Numbered from the stretch's first letter, positions 16,035 to 24,186 are shown. The stretch is 64,000 bases of DNA from Luteolibacter yonseiensis (GCF_016595465.1 NZ_JAENIK010000011.1:744001-808000); one strand, 5' to 3'. Notes: generated by a model from the sequence alone, not told the origin. Translations and numbers: made by a program.

Positions 16035-18521
16035 ATGAAGAGCCCACATTTCATCCCCTTCGCCGCGCTGGTCCTGTTTGCCGCAACCGGTTGCGACAAG
16101 AAAGACAGCGGACTGTCCGACAAGCTCGCGGAGCTCGAACGGAAGAATAACGACGCCACCACCCGGCAGCGCGAACTGGAGCGGGAGCTGGAAGAGCAGA
16201 AGCTGGCGGTCGAGCGTGATGCCATCGAACGGGAACGGGCGAGGATCGAAGCCGACCGCGTGGCCTTGGAGCGCGAACAGGGGGAAGCCGCGGCCGCACA
16301 GGCAGAGGCGATCCGCAAGCGCGAGGAGGAGCTGGCTGCCCGGGAGGGAAAGCTGGAGAAATTCCAGATCAGCCTGGATGAGAAACAGGATGATCTTGCG
16401 GCGAAGTCCGCGAAACTCAGCGAGAAGGAGCGGGAAATGGCCGGACGCGAGGCGCTGCCATTCGAGGCGACCGAACAACTCGAACCCGTCGCGGACTATG
16501 GAACTTTTTACGATTCCCTCGCCTCCTATGGTTCCTGGTTCGAAACGGACGACTACGGCTACGTGTGGCAGCCGGTCGCTGTCCGGGACTCGAACTGGCG
16601 GCCTTATTCCCGGGGACGCTGGGCATGCAGCGATCGTGGCTGGACATGGATTTCCGACGAACCTTTCGGCTGGGCGACCTATCACTACGGCAGGTGGGCC
16701 CTGTTGCGCGGGCGCGGCTGGATCTGGGTGCCGGGCACCGAATGGGCGCCAAGCTGGGTTTCCTGGCGGGAAAACGACAACTGCATCGGCTGGGCGCCGC
16801 TGCCGCCCGAAACCCTGGCCTATCGCGACCATGCGTGGGATGCCACGGTGGATGTGCAATTCGGCATCGGCGCGGCGTGGTTCAGTTTCGTGGAGGTCCG
16901 GAATTTCGGAAATCCGGTTTACGATCATTGCCTGCCGCTGAACGTGAACGTGAATTACTATCAGCAGACCACGAACATCACCTACATCCACGTCCAGAAC
17001 CGCCAGGTCATCTGTGGCGGCCCGAGATACAAGCGCGTGAACGAGCGTGCCGGCAGGCCCGTTCCGTTCTACCGGATCGATATGGAGAGGCGCGGTCACT
17101 CCGAGATGCGGTCACGCGTCATCGGTGACCGCCTGAAGGTATCGGCTCCGAATCTGGATGCCCGGTGGAACGAAGGACTGCGCCCGAAGCAGATCCGGGG
17201 TCGCATGGATTCGGTCAATGTGGAACGAGATCGCCAGTTGAGCGGCGAAATCGCCGGTCGTTATCGTCAGAGCCGTCAGGAAGGACGGGAGCGTGCGGAT
17301 GAGACTATCGACAAGCTGGGTGGTGTGGAAAAATTCCAGCAGCGCCGCCGGGAGCAACTCCAGCAAAGCCGCCAGAAGGAGAATCCCAAGGGGGCCCGTG
17401 AGGAAATCCGCGAGGTCGCGGTAGAGCGTGACCGGCCACGGAGAGAAGCTGCGGGAAATCGGGAAGAACAGCGCGATGACCGCGGCACCGGCAACGCCGA
17501 TCGCCAGCCGAATCCGGAGCGCAACCCGCCAAAGGGGCCGGAACGCGTGGGAGGAACCACGCGTCCGTCCCGCCCGGAGATCGGGAGTCGTGAAGGTCAA
17601 CGAGGAGATCAACAAGGAAACCAACGTGGGGATCAGCCTGGAGACCAGCGGGAGGATCAACAAGGCAACCCTCGTGAAGAACAGCGTGAGGATCAAGGCG
17701 GGGACCGCGGACCAAATATCATGCCGGACAAGGATCCGGGACGCCAGGAACAGGAGCGCCAACGACGGCAGGAAGAAGACAACCGTCGGGAGCAACAACG
17801 TCAGACCGATCGTCAGCGCGAAGAAGGCGTGAAGCGTGATCAGGAGCAGCAGTGGCAGAAAACCGAGAAGCAGCAACGTGACTCCGAGCAGGCCCGCAAG
17901 CAAACGCAGGAAAAGGATCGGAACCAACTTCAGCAGCAGGAGGAGAACCAACGTCGCCAGAAGGACGAAAACCAACGCCAGGGGCAGGAGGAAAGCCAGC
18001 GTGAGCGTCAGCAGGAAACGCAACGCCAGCGTCAGCAGGAAGAGAAGCGCCGCCAGCAGGAAGAACTCCGCCAACAGGAGGAGGTCCGCCAGCGCCGCCA
18101 GGAGGAGAACCAACGTCAGCGCCAACAAGAGGAAAGCCAGCGTCAGCGTCAGGAGGAAACGCAACGTCAGCGCCAGCAAGAGGAGAACCGTCGCCAGCAG
18201 GATGAGGCCCGCCAGCGCCAGCAGGAGGAGAACCAGCGTCAACGTCAGGAGGAAATGCAACGCCAGCGCCAGCAAGAGGAGAACCGTCGCCAGCAGGAAG
18301 AGGTCCGCCAGCGGCAACAAGAGGAAAACCAACGGCAGCGTCAGGAGGAAAACCAGCGTCAGCGCCAGCAAGAGGAGAACCAGCGTCAGCGGCAACAGGA
18401 GGAAAACCAACAGCGTCAGCGCCAGCAGGAGGAAAACCAACAACGTCAGCGGCAGCAGCAGGAAAACCAACGCCAACGGCAGCAGAGGGATGACGAAGAG
18501 CGCCGGGGCAGGAATCGTTAG
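16035..18521 (+). CDS. DUF6600-type lipoprotein with long Q/E/R repeat tail
   Basis: An 828-residue exported protein. The signal peptide ends at a lipobox (FAATGC, Cys ~20). Residues ~25-145 are a charged coiled coil. Residues ~155-310 are rich in Trp and Tyr (YGSWFETDDYGYVWQPV; WGWAPLPPE-like turns), the pattern of DUF6600 proteins. After a basic linker, residues ~570-828 consist almost only of Gln, Glu, Arg and Asn in repeats such as RQRQQEENQ. The tail DNA is a near-tandem repeat of 27-51 bp units, so copy number may vary between strains. Function is unknown; a periplasmic or surface structural role is a guess. Confidence 0.75.
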   Translation: MKSPHFIPFAALVLFAATGCDKKDSGLSDKLAELERKNNDATTRQRELERELEEQKLAVERDAIERERARIEADRVALEREQGEAAAAQAEAIRKREEELAAREGKLEKFQISLDEKQDDLAAKSAKLSEKEREMAGREALPFEATEQLEPVADYGTFYDSLASYGSWFETDDYGYVWQPVAVRDSNWRPYSRGRWACSDRGWTWISDEPFGWATYHYGRWALLRGRGWIWVPGTEWAPSWVSWRENDNCIGWAPLPPETLAYRDHAWDATVDVQFGIGAAWFSFVEVRNFGNPVYDHCLPLNVNVNYYQQTTNITYIHVQNRQVICGGPRYKRVNERAGRPVPFYRIDMERRGHSEMRSRVIGDRLKVSAPNLDARWNEGLRPKQIRGRMDSVNVERDRQLSGEIAGRYRQSRQEGRERADETIDKLGGVEKFQQRRREQLQQSRQKENPKGAREEIREVAVERDRPRREAAGNREEQRDDRGTGNADRQPNPERNPPKGPERVGGTTRPSRPEIGSREGQRGDQQGNQRGDQPGDQREDQQGNPREEQREDQGGDRGPNIMPDKDPGRQEQERQRRQEEDNRREQQRQTDRQREEGVKRDQEQQWQKTEKQQRDSEQARKQTQEKDRNQLQQQEENQRRQKDENQRQGQEESQRERQQETQRQRQQEEKRRQQEELRQQEEVRQRRQEENQRQRQQEESQRQRQEETQRQRQQEENRRQQDEARQRQQEENQRQRQEEMQRQRQQEENRRQQEEVRQRQQEENQRQRQEENQRQRQQEENQRQRQQEENQQRQRQQEENQQRQRQQQENQRQRQQRDDEERRGRNR
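17900..18500 (+). repeat. Imperfect tandem repeat array encoding (RQRQQEENQ)n
   Basis: About 600 bp of imperfect repeats inside the DUF6600 gene, with the unit centred on CGTCAGCGCCAGCAAGAGGA. Because the unit lengths are multiples of three and biased in composition, long spurious frames also run through on the other frames and strand. Expansion or contraction by slippage would keep the reading frame. Confidence 0.8.
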
Positions 18522-18887
18522 GTCGAACAGTTCCTCTTCACGATACGTGTTGCGATGGATCGATCCAAGGACCGGGGGGATATGAGAGCATCATTTTCCT
18601 CCCGGTTTTGTGGATCGGCCTCATCCTTGGGGTCCTTCGTCTCCGGCTGCGAGTTTGGTCGCGAAATCCAACACCAAGGGTGCCAGCCTCATGCTGCGGT
18701 TGGTTTTGTCGATGAATTCGCGGAGGGAATCGAGTGTGAAGTATTCGTTCATCCCTGAGATTTTACATACCCAGCCATCATTACAAGGTGTGAGAGAGGC
18801 GGCTTCCTCCCGGAGAAGCCGCAATATCGGCCTCTCCCACCAAAGAAGCCGAAGGTTGCGGCGACAACCGGCAGAGAATTAGCCAGC
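18522..18887. other. Intergenic stretch, no confident gene
   Basis: These 366 bases separate the DUF6600 gene from the convergent ThuA gene. I see no RNA gene or clear terminator. Short frames exist on both strands, of which only the minus-strand one at 18621-18824 has a plausible protein pattern. Confidence 0.5.
18621..18824 (-). CDS. Possible small hypothetical protein
   Basis: A 67-residue frame on the minus strand. Its second half, from an internal Met (MNEYFTLDSLREFIDKTNRS), has a normal globular composition, and the true start may be there, giving 43 residues. I do not recognise the family. No partner gene is adjacent. It could be a remnant or chance. Confidence 0.3.
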   Translation of the reverse strand: MRLLREEAASLTPCNDGWVCKISGMNEYFTLDSLREFIDKTNRSMRLAPLVLDFATKLAAGDEGPQG

Positions 18888-19805
18888 CTATTTGATCTTC
18901 ACGTCATAATCCCCCAGCGCCCACTGGATGCCGGCGAGATAGTGGCGGACCACTTTCGGGTGCCAATACATCTCGTGGTTGTGACCGAGCGAGCAATAGA
19001 AGACACGGCCTTTCCCCCAGTTCCGCACCCATGAGACGCCGAAGTCCTTGTCCTCACGCTTGATGCCGCCGACGCTCATGTCGGACTTCTCCGGATCGAG
19101 GCGCAGCAGCATGTGCACCGCCTTGGAGTCATACGGATCCTTGAGCTGGTAGATCTCTTCCTTGAAATCGACATTCTGGCCGTCGAACATGGCGACGAGC
19201 GGGTGTTTCTCCTGACCGGGCTCCACCTTGATGCTGACCTGCGTGCCGGCCCCCCATGGATGGCCGTCGAAGAAGCCGTTCACCATCTTGCCATATTCCT
19301 CCCATTCATAGAAGGTGTCCGTGGCGGCGTGGATGCCGATGAAGGCTCCGCCGGTTTTGACGAATTTCATGAGGTTGTCCTTGAGCGTCTGTTCATGCTT
19401 GGCGCTCGCCTGCTTCTCCTTGTCCGTCATTTTTTCCAATTCATCCTTGCTGGCGGCGAAGGGGTTCATGGTGGTGCTGAGGAAGAGGATGCCGTCGAAG
19501 GACTTGATTTTCGCGGCTTCGAAGTTCGAGAGATCATCGCTGATCACGGTCTCGAAGGCTCCGGTCTTTTTCCCCATTTCGGTGAAGGCGACCTTGCCGG
19601 TGGCGATGGAGGCGTGGCGGAAGCCCGCGGTCTTGGAAAAGATGAGGACTTTCCGGGCTTTCGCCGGCTTGGCGAAGGGCTTGTCCGGCAGGACGGCGGT
19701 GATTTTTTCAAGCGCTTCCGGCGGGGCCTGCTCGCCACCGGGGTTCTGGGCGACGACGAAGACCGCCAGGGCGGCGACGATGGCGGATGGAATGAGGGTT
19801 TTCAT
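18888..19805 (-). CDS. Secreted ThuA-domain protein
   Basis: A 305-residue exported protein. The start at 19805 gives a signal peptide (MKTLIPSAIVAALAVFVVAQ); the frame continues upstream only through non-coding sequence. The ThuA fold, a glutamine-amidotransferase-like domain, begins at KARKVLIFSKTAGFRHASI. It contains GGAFIGIHAATDTFYEW and ends with WVRNWGKGRVFYCSLGHNHEM. ThuA domains occur in trehalose/disaccharide utilisation loci and in many secreted proteins of Planctomycetes and Verrucomicrobia thought to act on carbohydrates. No sugar transporter is adjacent, so the substrate is unknown. It diverges from purD with 101 bp between. Confidence 0.85.
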   Translation of the reverse strand: MKTLIPSAIVAALAVFVVAQNPGGEQAPPEALEKITAVLPDKPFAKPAKARKVLIFSKTAGFRHASIATGKVAFTEMGKKTGAFETVISDDLSNFEAAKIKSFDGILFLSTTMNPFAASKDELEKMTDKEKQASAKHEQTLKDNLMKFVKTGGAFIGIHAATDTFYEWEEYGKMVNGFFDGHPWGAGTQVSIKVEPGQEKHPLVAMFDGQNVDFKEEIYQLKDPYDSKAVHMLLRLDPEKSDMSVGGIKREDKDFGVSWVRNWGKGRVFYCSLGHNHEMYWHPKVVRHYLAGIQWALGDYDVKIK

Positions 19806-19906
19806 GTAGGATCGGTGAGGATGAAAGCGCTTACCGGGCGAGGATTCAAGTTCTTGCATGGATTCGGGGTTGAGTCCGGGGTCGGATTCCGTCAGAAGGG
19901 GCGCGG

Positions 19907-21157
19907 ATGAGAATTTTGGTCGTAGGCAAAGGTGGGCGCGAGCACGCGCTGGTAAGGGCGTTGGCGGAGTCTCCGGGCAGTCCGGAGTTGTTCTGCTTTC
20001 CCGGCAGCGATGCCATTTTCGAGCTGGCGAAACCGGTGCCTGTGGATGGACTGGAGACTCTCGTCGAGTGGATGGCGGCGAACGCCATCGACCTCTGCGT
20101 GGCGGGCGAGGAGAGTTATCTGGTGAAGGGTGAGGGACTTGCGAATCTGTGCGAGCGCAACGGCATTCCGTGCTGGGGACCGCCGAAGGAGTCCGCGCAA
20201 CTTGAAGCCAGCAAGGAATTTGCAAAAGAGTTTCTAGTCCGAAACGGCATCCCCACGGCCCGTGCGACGGCGACAGACACGCTGGAGGAAGCGGTGGCCG
20301 CCATCGCTGGCGAATATCCGACCGTGTTGAAATTCGACGGCCTCGCCGCAGGAAAAGGCGTGGCGGTTTGTCCCGACGAGGCGTCCGCGCTGGATTTCCT
20401 GGATGAGGTCTTCACCCAGCGGCGTTTCGGTGCCGGACGGGTGCTGGTCGAGCAATGCCTCACCGGCCCGGAGGTTTCCATATTCGCCGCGATCATCGAC
20501 GACCGGTATCTCATCTTCACCCCCGCGCGTGACTACAAGCGGGCGCAGGATGGGGATCTCGGGCCGAACACCGGCGGCATGGGGGCTGTGGCCAGCCGCC
20601 AGCTCGTGTCCCCTGAGCTGCTCGCGCGGATCGAAAAGGAAATCGTCCGGCCTACGGTGGATGGATTGCGCAAGGAAGGATTGCCTTATCGCGGGTTCCT
20701 TTACTTCGGCCTCATGCTCACGCCCGCCGGGCCGCAGGTGATCGAATACAACTGCCGTTTCGGCGATCCCGAGTGCCAGGCGGTGATGCCGCTGGTTCAG
20801 GGCGATCTCGCCGCGTTCTGCCTCGCCGGGGCGAAAGGCGAACTGCAGGAAAACCTCGTGAGCTTCAGCGATGGCTGGAGCGTCTGCGTCATCCTCGCGT
20901 CCGCCGGCTATCCGGAAAGTTCGCGCAGCGGTGATGGGATCTCCGGTTTGGAGAAGGTCACGGATGCCCGGGTCTATCACTCCGGTACGAAACGCACGGC
21001 GGATGGCGCCTGGGAAACGAACGGCGGCCGCGTGCTCGCCATCGTCTCCGGCGGTGACACCCGCGAAGCCGCCGTGGCGGATGCCCATGCGGCGGCGGAT
21101 CTCGTGGATTTCCCCGGCCGGCAGCGCCGTCGGGACATTGGCATCTTCAATTTCTGA
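19907..21157 (+). CDS. purD: Phosphoribosylamine-glycine ligase
   Basis: A 416-residue ATP-grasp enzyme that joins glycine to phosphoribosylamine in de novo purine synthesis. The N-terminal domain begins VVGKGGREHALVRAL. The ATP-grasp centre shows LKFDGLAAGKGVAVC, TPARDYKRAQDGDLGPNTGG with the family motif GGMGA, and metal ligands in VIEYNCRFGDPECQ. It is complete. It begins the nucleotide cluster and ends 6 bp before pyrR, so purine and pyrimidine genes are likely co-transcribed. Confidence 0.94.
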   Translation: MRILVVGKGGREHALVRALAESPGSPELFCFPGSDAIFELAKPVPVDGLETLVEWMAANAIDLCVAGEESYLVKGEGLANLCERNGIPCWGPPKESAQLEASKEFAKEFLVRNGIPTARATATDTLEEAVAAIAGEYPTVLKFDGLAAGKGVAVCPDEASALDFLDEVFTQRRFGAGRVLVEQCLTGPEVSIFAAIIDDRYLIFTPARDYKRAQDGDLGPNTGGMGAVASRQLVSPELLARIEKEIVRPTVDGLRKEGLPYRGFLYFGLMLTPAGPQVIEYNCRFGDPECQAVMPLVQGDLAAFCLAGAKGELQENLVSFSDGWSVCVILASAGYPESSRSGDGISGLEKVTDARVYHSGTKRTADGAWETNGGRVLAIVSGGDTREAAVADAHAAADLVDFPGRQRRRDIGIFNF

Positions 21158-21163
21158 CTCCCC

Positions 21164-21697
21164 ATGGAACACACGCTCGACGCAGAAGAAATCGCCGCCG
21201 GAGTAGGCCGCCTCGCCGCGGCCATCCGTGAGAAACATCTCGGCAAGCCCATCGCCCTTGTCGGCATCCGCAGCCGTGGTGACGAAGTGGCGGAGAGGGT
21301 CCTGACGATCTTGTCTGAAGACGACGATTGGGAACTTTCGTTTGGCGTGCTGGACATCTCCCTCTACCGTGACGACTTCGAGCACCTGCACGCGAATCCG
21401 AGTCTTCAGGAAAGCGACATCGCTTTCACCGTCGAGGGAGCGCACATCATTCTCGTCGACGACGTCCTTTTCACCGGGCGCACCATCCGCGCCGCGCTGG
21501 ACGCGCTTTCTGACTACGGCCGCCCGGCCAAGGTCGAGCTGGCCGTGCTCATCGACCGCGGCCACCGCGAAATGCCGCTCCAGCCCGATTACGTTGGCAT
21601 CTCTCTCGACACGAGGCGATTGGATCATGTATTGGTCTCGCTGGAAGGGGCGGACGGGAAGGACGAGGTCCGGATCGTCTCAAACGAAAATCCATGA
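21164..21697 (+). CDS. pyrR: Bifunctional pyrimidine regulator / uracil phosphoribosyltransferase
   Basis: A 177-residue PRTase-fold protein. The PRPP-binding motif ILVDDVLFTGRTIRAAL lies at residues ~100-116. GIRSRGDEVAERV near residue 37 and VLIDRGHREMPLQPDYVG near residue 127 fit PyrR. In Bacillus PyrR binds pyr mRNA to control attenuation and has weak UPRT activity. No antiterminator/terminator pair with the PyrR-binding consensus is evident in the 6 bp before it or the junctions downstream, so RNA control here is unproven. It overlaps the next gene by 4 bp (ATGA). Confidence 0.9.
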   Translation: MEHTLDAEEIAAGVGRLAAAIREKHLGKPIALVGIRSRGDEVAERVLTILSEDDDWELSFGVLDISLYRDDFEHLHANPSLQESDIAFTVEGAHIILVDDVLFTGRTIRAALDALSDYGRPAKVELAVLIDRGHREMPLQPDYVGISLDTRRLDHVLVSLEGADGKDEVRIVSNENP

Positions 21698-22515
21698 GCT
21701 TACCGCAGCGCAAGAAATCCGCCGAAGAGATCGCGAAACTCCGCGAGTCACTCGGTATTGGCGGATTTCCTGTCGCAGAAGCCCCGGGGGTGGAGAGCCC
21801 TCCGAAGCCCGCCACCGCTGTGGCTGTCCCCGCTCCGGCGGCTGCGCCAGTTGAGCCACCTGTCAGGAAAATGCCGGATCCTCCGGAGGTGGTCGAAGCT
21901 CCGCAAACTCCGGCAGCCACTGCTCCGCCACCGGTCGAGGCGAGGGAACCCAAGGCGGTCCATTCGTTGAAACGCTCGGAACGGGTTCCCGTCCTCTCGG
22001 CGGATCCGACGAAGGCTTCGCCCTCACAGGGTTCGTTCCTGCCGGTGCCAAACCCGATCCTTGCAGTGGATCCGCCGCCCGGGCCAAAAGCTCCGAAAAG
22101 GGTGCGCTCGTTGAGAAAGTCCGAACAAATCCCGCTGCCCGCCGCGCACGCGCCGCCGAAGGATTCCACCCTGCCGATCCATCGTCACAGCGACGAGGAG
22201 CTGGGCGAGATCCGCCGCCGGGAGATGCTGGCCAATTCAGTGGGGGCGGCTCCTCCGCCGGTACTGGCCGCGCATCCGGTTCTCTACGCTCCGGGATATC
22301 TGCTGGTTCTCGGCAGTGCCGCGGGAATCTACTTTTACGATGTGGACAAAATGGTTCCCGCCGGTTGCGTGGTGACCGCTTTTCTCATCGCGACGTTCAT
22401 CTTTGTGAAAAAACCGCTGTCGCGCCACCACGCCGCCTTCATCGCGGTGATGGCGCTCTTTCTCATCATCTTCGGCGCACTCTATTATTTTCCCCAACTC
22501 CAGCATGGCACGTAA
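21694..22515 (+). CDS. Proline-rich membrane protein between pyrR and pyrB
   Basis: A 273-residue protein of unknown function. Residues 1-180 are soluble, rich in Pro and Ala (PPPVEAREPKAVHSLKRSE) with two RSLRKSEQ/HSLKRSER-like repeats. The last ~85 residues hold two or three hydrophobic helices (VLYAPGYLLVLGSAAGIYF; HHAAFIAVMALFLIIFGALYYF). It overlaps pyrR by 4 bp and pyrB by 11 bp, so translation of the three is coupled. I know of no pathway role for such a protein. It may be a lineage-specific passenger or a membrane anchor. Confidence 0.7.
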   Translation: MSLPQRKKSAEEIAKLRESLGIGGFPVAEAPGVESPPKPATAVAVPAPAAAPVEPPVRKMPDPPEVVEAPQTPAATAPPPVEAREPKAVHSLKRSERVPVLSADPTKASPSQGSFLPVPNPILAVDPPPGPKAPKRVRSLRKSEQIPLPAAHAPPKDSTLPIHRHSDEELGEIRRREMLANSVGAAPPPVLAAHPVLYAPGYLLVLGSAAGIYFYDVDKMVPAGCVVTAFLIATFIFVKKPLSRHHAAFIAVMALFLIIFGALYYFPQLQHGT

Positions 22516-23428
22516 AGACCTACTCGACATCGCCTCTCTCGACCGCGAGGAAATCGAACACCTCTTGGAGCAGTCCGCTCCGTTCAAGGATCTCTTCACC
22601 CGCTCGGTGAAAAAAGTCCCCGCGCTGAAAGGCAAGTCGGTGCTCATGCTCTTCTACGAAGCCAGCACCCGCACCCACTCCTCCTTCGAGGTCGCCGCCA
22701 AACGCCTGTCCGCCGATGTCACGAACTTCGATGTCGCGCACTCCTCCATCACCAAGGGCGAGTCCGTCCGGGAAACCGTCGAGACGCTGCAGGCGATGCG
22801 GACCGACTACATCATCGTCCGCCACGGCCGCTCCGGCCTGCCCGGCATGATCGCGAAGCAGACGAAGGCCTCCGTCATCAATGCCGGCGACGGCGCGCAC
22901 GCGCATCCCACCCAGGCCCTGCTGGACGCCTTCACCATCAAGGAAAAGTTTCCGGATCCCACGGGGAAAAAGGTTCTCATCATCGGGGACATCCTGCACT
23001 CCCGCGTCGCCCGCTCCACCAGCACGATCCTGAAAAAGCTCGGCGTGGACGTCGCCTACCTCGGACCCGGCTCTCTCGTCCCGAAGAACGGCCCGGAAAA
23101 CATCCGCCGCTTCACCGACTACAAGGAAGCCATGGCCTGGTCGCCGGACTTCGTCTATCTCCTCCGTGTCCAGATGGAGCGGCAGGACGTGCAATACTTC
23201 CCAAGCGTCCGCGAATACCACCGCCTCTACGGCATCACCGACGCCCGCCTCGCCGACATCCGCGACCGCGGACTCTACCTCATGCACCCCGGCCCCGTGA
23301 ACCGCGGTGTCGAACTCTGCGACGCCGTCATGGACTACGAACGCAGCCTCATCAACGACCAGGTGGAAAACGGAATCGCCGTGAGGATGGCGGTGCTTTA
23401 CTGGCTGAAGCCGGGGCGGGAGGGATAA
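22505..23428 (+). CDS. pyrB: Aspartate carbamoyltransferase, catalytic subunit
   Basis: A 307-residue enzyme that forms N-carbamoyl-aspartate from aspartate and carbamoyl phosphate, the second step of UMP synthesis. The carbamoyl phosphate site is FYEASTRTHSSFEVAAKRLS (residues ~46-65). NAGDGAHAHPTQALLDAFTI and a C-terminal MHPGPVNRGVEL loop are diagnostic. No regulatory chain (pyrI) gene is present, as expected for a class like that of Bacillus. The upstream gene overlaps it by 11 bp. pyrC lies 1.2 kb downstream beyond repeat-bearing accessory DNA. Confidence 0.95.
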   Translation: MARKDLLDIASLDREEIEHLLEQSAPFKDLFTRSVKKVPALKGKSVLMLFYEASTRTHSSFEVAAKRLSADVTNFDVAHSSITKGESVRETVETLQAMRTDYIIVRHGRSGLPGMIAKQTKASVINAGDGAHAHPTQALLDAFTIKEKFPDPTGKKVLIIGDILHSRVARSTSTILKKLGVDVAYLGPGSLVPKNGPENIRRFTDYKEAMAWSPDFVYLLRVQMERQDVQYFPSVREYHRLYGITDARLADIRDRGLYLMHPGPVNRGVELCDAVMDYERSLINDQVENGIAVRMAVLYWLKPGREG

Positions 23429-23430
23429 GC

Positions 23431-23470
23431 AGAAGAGGGAACCACGGATGGACGCGGATGCACACGGATT
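23431..23470. repeat. Left inverted repeat of GxxExxY unit
   Basis: A 40-bp copy with the core ACCACGGATGGACGCGGATG, beginning 3 bp after the pyrB stop. It is the reverse complement of the right copy at 23847-23886 with few differences. It contains the ATG used as the start of the GxxExxY gene, so the repeat encodes the first seven residues of the protein. Confidence 0.85.
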
Positions 23471-23846
23471 GAGATTTGAAGTCGAGACCGGCGAGATCAT
23501 CAATTGCGCATTTGAGGTGCTCAATGCCTTGGGGCACGGACTTCTGGAGAAACCCTATGAGAATTCGCTATGCGTCGAGTTCGGATTGCGCGGCATCCCA
23601 TGGAGCCAGCAGCCCCGGTACGATGTTGTTTATAAAACCGTCAAAGTCGGTGAATACGTTCCCGATCTCATTGTGTTCGGTTTCGTGGTGGTGGACACCA
23701 AAGTCATCGATCGCATCACTTATCACGAGATCGGTCAAATGCTCAATTATCTGAAGATCACGGGTCATCCCGTGGGTCTGATTCTGAATTTCAAACGAGG
23801 TCGTCTGGAGTGGAAACGGGTGATCAACCATTTCCCATCTGCCTGA
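23448..23846 (+). CDS. GxxExxY protein, predicted PD-(D/E)XK nuclease fold
   Basis: A 132-residue protein. It carries the family signature G31-x-x-E34-x-x-Y37 in LGHGLLEKPYENSL. It also shows the PD-(D/E)XK nuclease core: YVPDLIVFGFVVVDTKVID provides Asp73 and Asp83-x-Lys85, and GQMLNYLKITGHPVGLILNF follows as the conserved Q helix and strand. Most relatives have Glu where Asp83 stands; Asp is allowed in this fold. The function of the family is unknown. The gene fits exactly between two inverted repeats: its ATG lies in the left repeat and the right repeat begins immediately after its stop. Nuclease activity is predicted from motif spacing, not shown. Confidence 0.87.
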   Translation: MDADAHGLRFEVETGEIINCAFEVLNALGHGLLEKPYENSLCVEFGLRGIPWSQQPRYDVVYKTVKVGEYVPDLIVFGFVVVDTKVIDRITYHEIGQMLNYLKITGHPVGLILNFKRGRLEWKRVINHFPSA

Positions 23847-23886
23847 AATCCGTGTTCATCCGCGTTCATCCGTGGTTCCTCTTCAT
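23847..23886. repeat. Right inverted repeat of GxxExxY unit
   Basis: Begins at the base after the GxxExxY stop codon and reads AATCCGTGTTCATCCGCGTT onward. Its reverse complement matches the left copy at 23431-23470 and the third copy at 23983-24020 over nearly the whole length. Confidence 0.85.
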
Positions 23887-24186
23887 CTGTGCCAGCGCGA
23901 GCGGCGTCGTCGGAACTCTTGATGACCGTATTGGAACATTATCTGGGCGACAGCATCGAGCCGGAGGGCGATAGTTAAGATCGAAGAGGAACCACGGATG
24001 AACGCGGATGAACACGGATCAAGATTGGAAAGAAAATCTTCCGTCCCACCGTTGTGACTTTCAGGCATCGGGCATGGCTGCGAAAAATTTTGAATTTCCG
24101 TTAAATCTTTGCATATTATGTAGTTGGCGATTTTGCGTATCCCTCAAACTGCTTGATCGGAGCGGATCAGCGGGTATCCTGCCCCC
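23887..24186. other. Repeat-bearing accessory DNA with gene remnants
   Basis: This stretch contains no intact gene. A plus-strand frame ending at about 23976 could be the tail of a lost helical protein (SELLMTVLEHYLGDSIEP). It is enclosed by the right repeat and the third repeat copy. After the third copy, an A/T-richer segment (24060-24140) leads up to a decayed toxin-antitoxin pair. Confidence 0.4.
23983..24020. repeat. Third copy of the dispersed repeat
   Basis: A 38-bp copy (core ACCACGGATGAACGCGGATG) in the same orientation as the left copy at 23431. With the oppositely oriented copy at 23847 it brackets a 96-bp gene-remnant segment, so the three copies alternate in orientation. Confidence 0.85.

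Noticed and set aside
17112-18476. A very hydrophobic 454-codon minus-strand frame, resembling a multi-pass membrane protein
   Set aside because: The Leu/Val runs are the reverse complement of the CAG/GAG-rich repeat that codes Gln and Glu. There is no start signal or non-repeat membrane motif.
17900-18500. Regular repeats considered as a CRISPR array
   Set aside because: The repeats are contiguous, imperfect and coding, with no unique spacers. No cas gene is present.
17836-18585. A 249-codon plus-strand frame rich in Arg, Lys and Ser over the repeat array
   Set aside because: It is the shifted frame of the Q/E/R tail. It lacks any non-repetitive protein segment.
21158-21163. A PyrR-controlled attenuator considered before pyrR
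   Set aside because: Only 6 bp separate purD and pyrR, and no antiterminator/terminator pair was found at nearby junctions.
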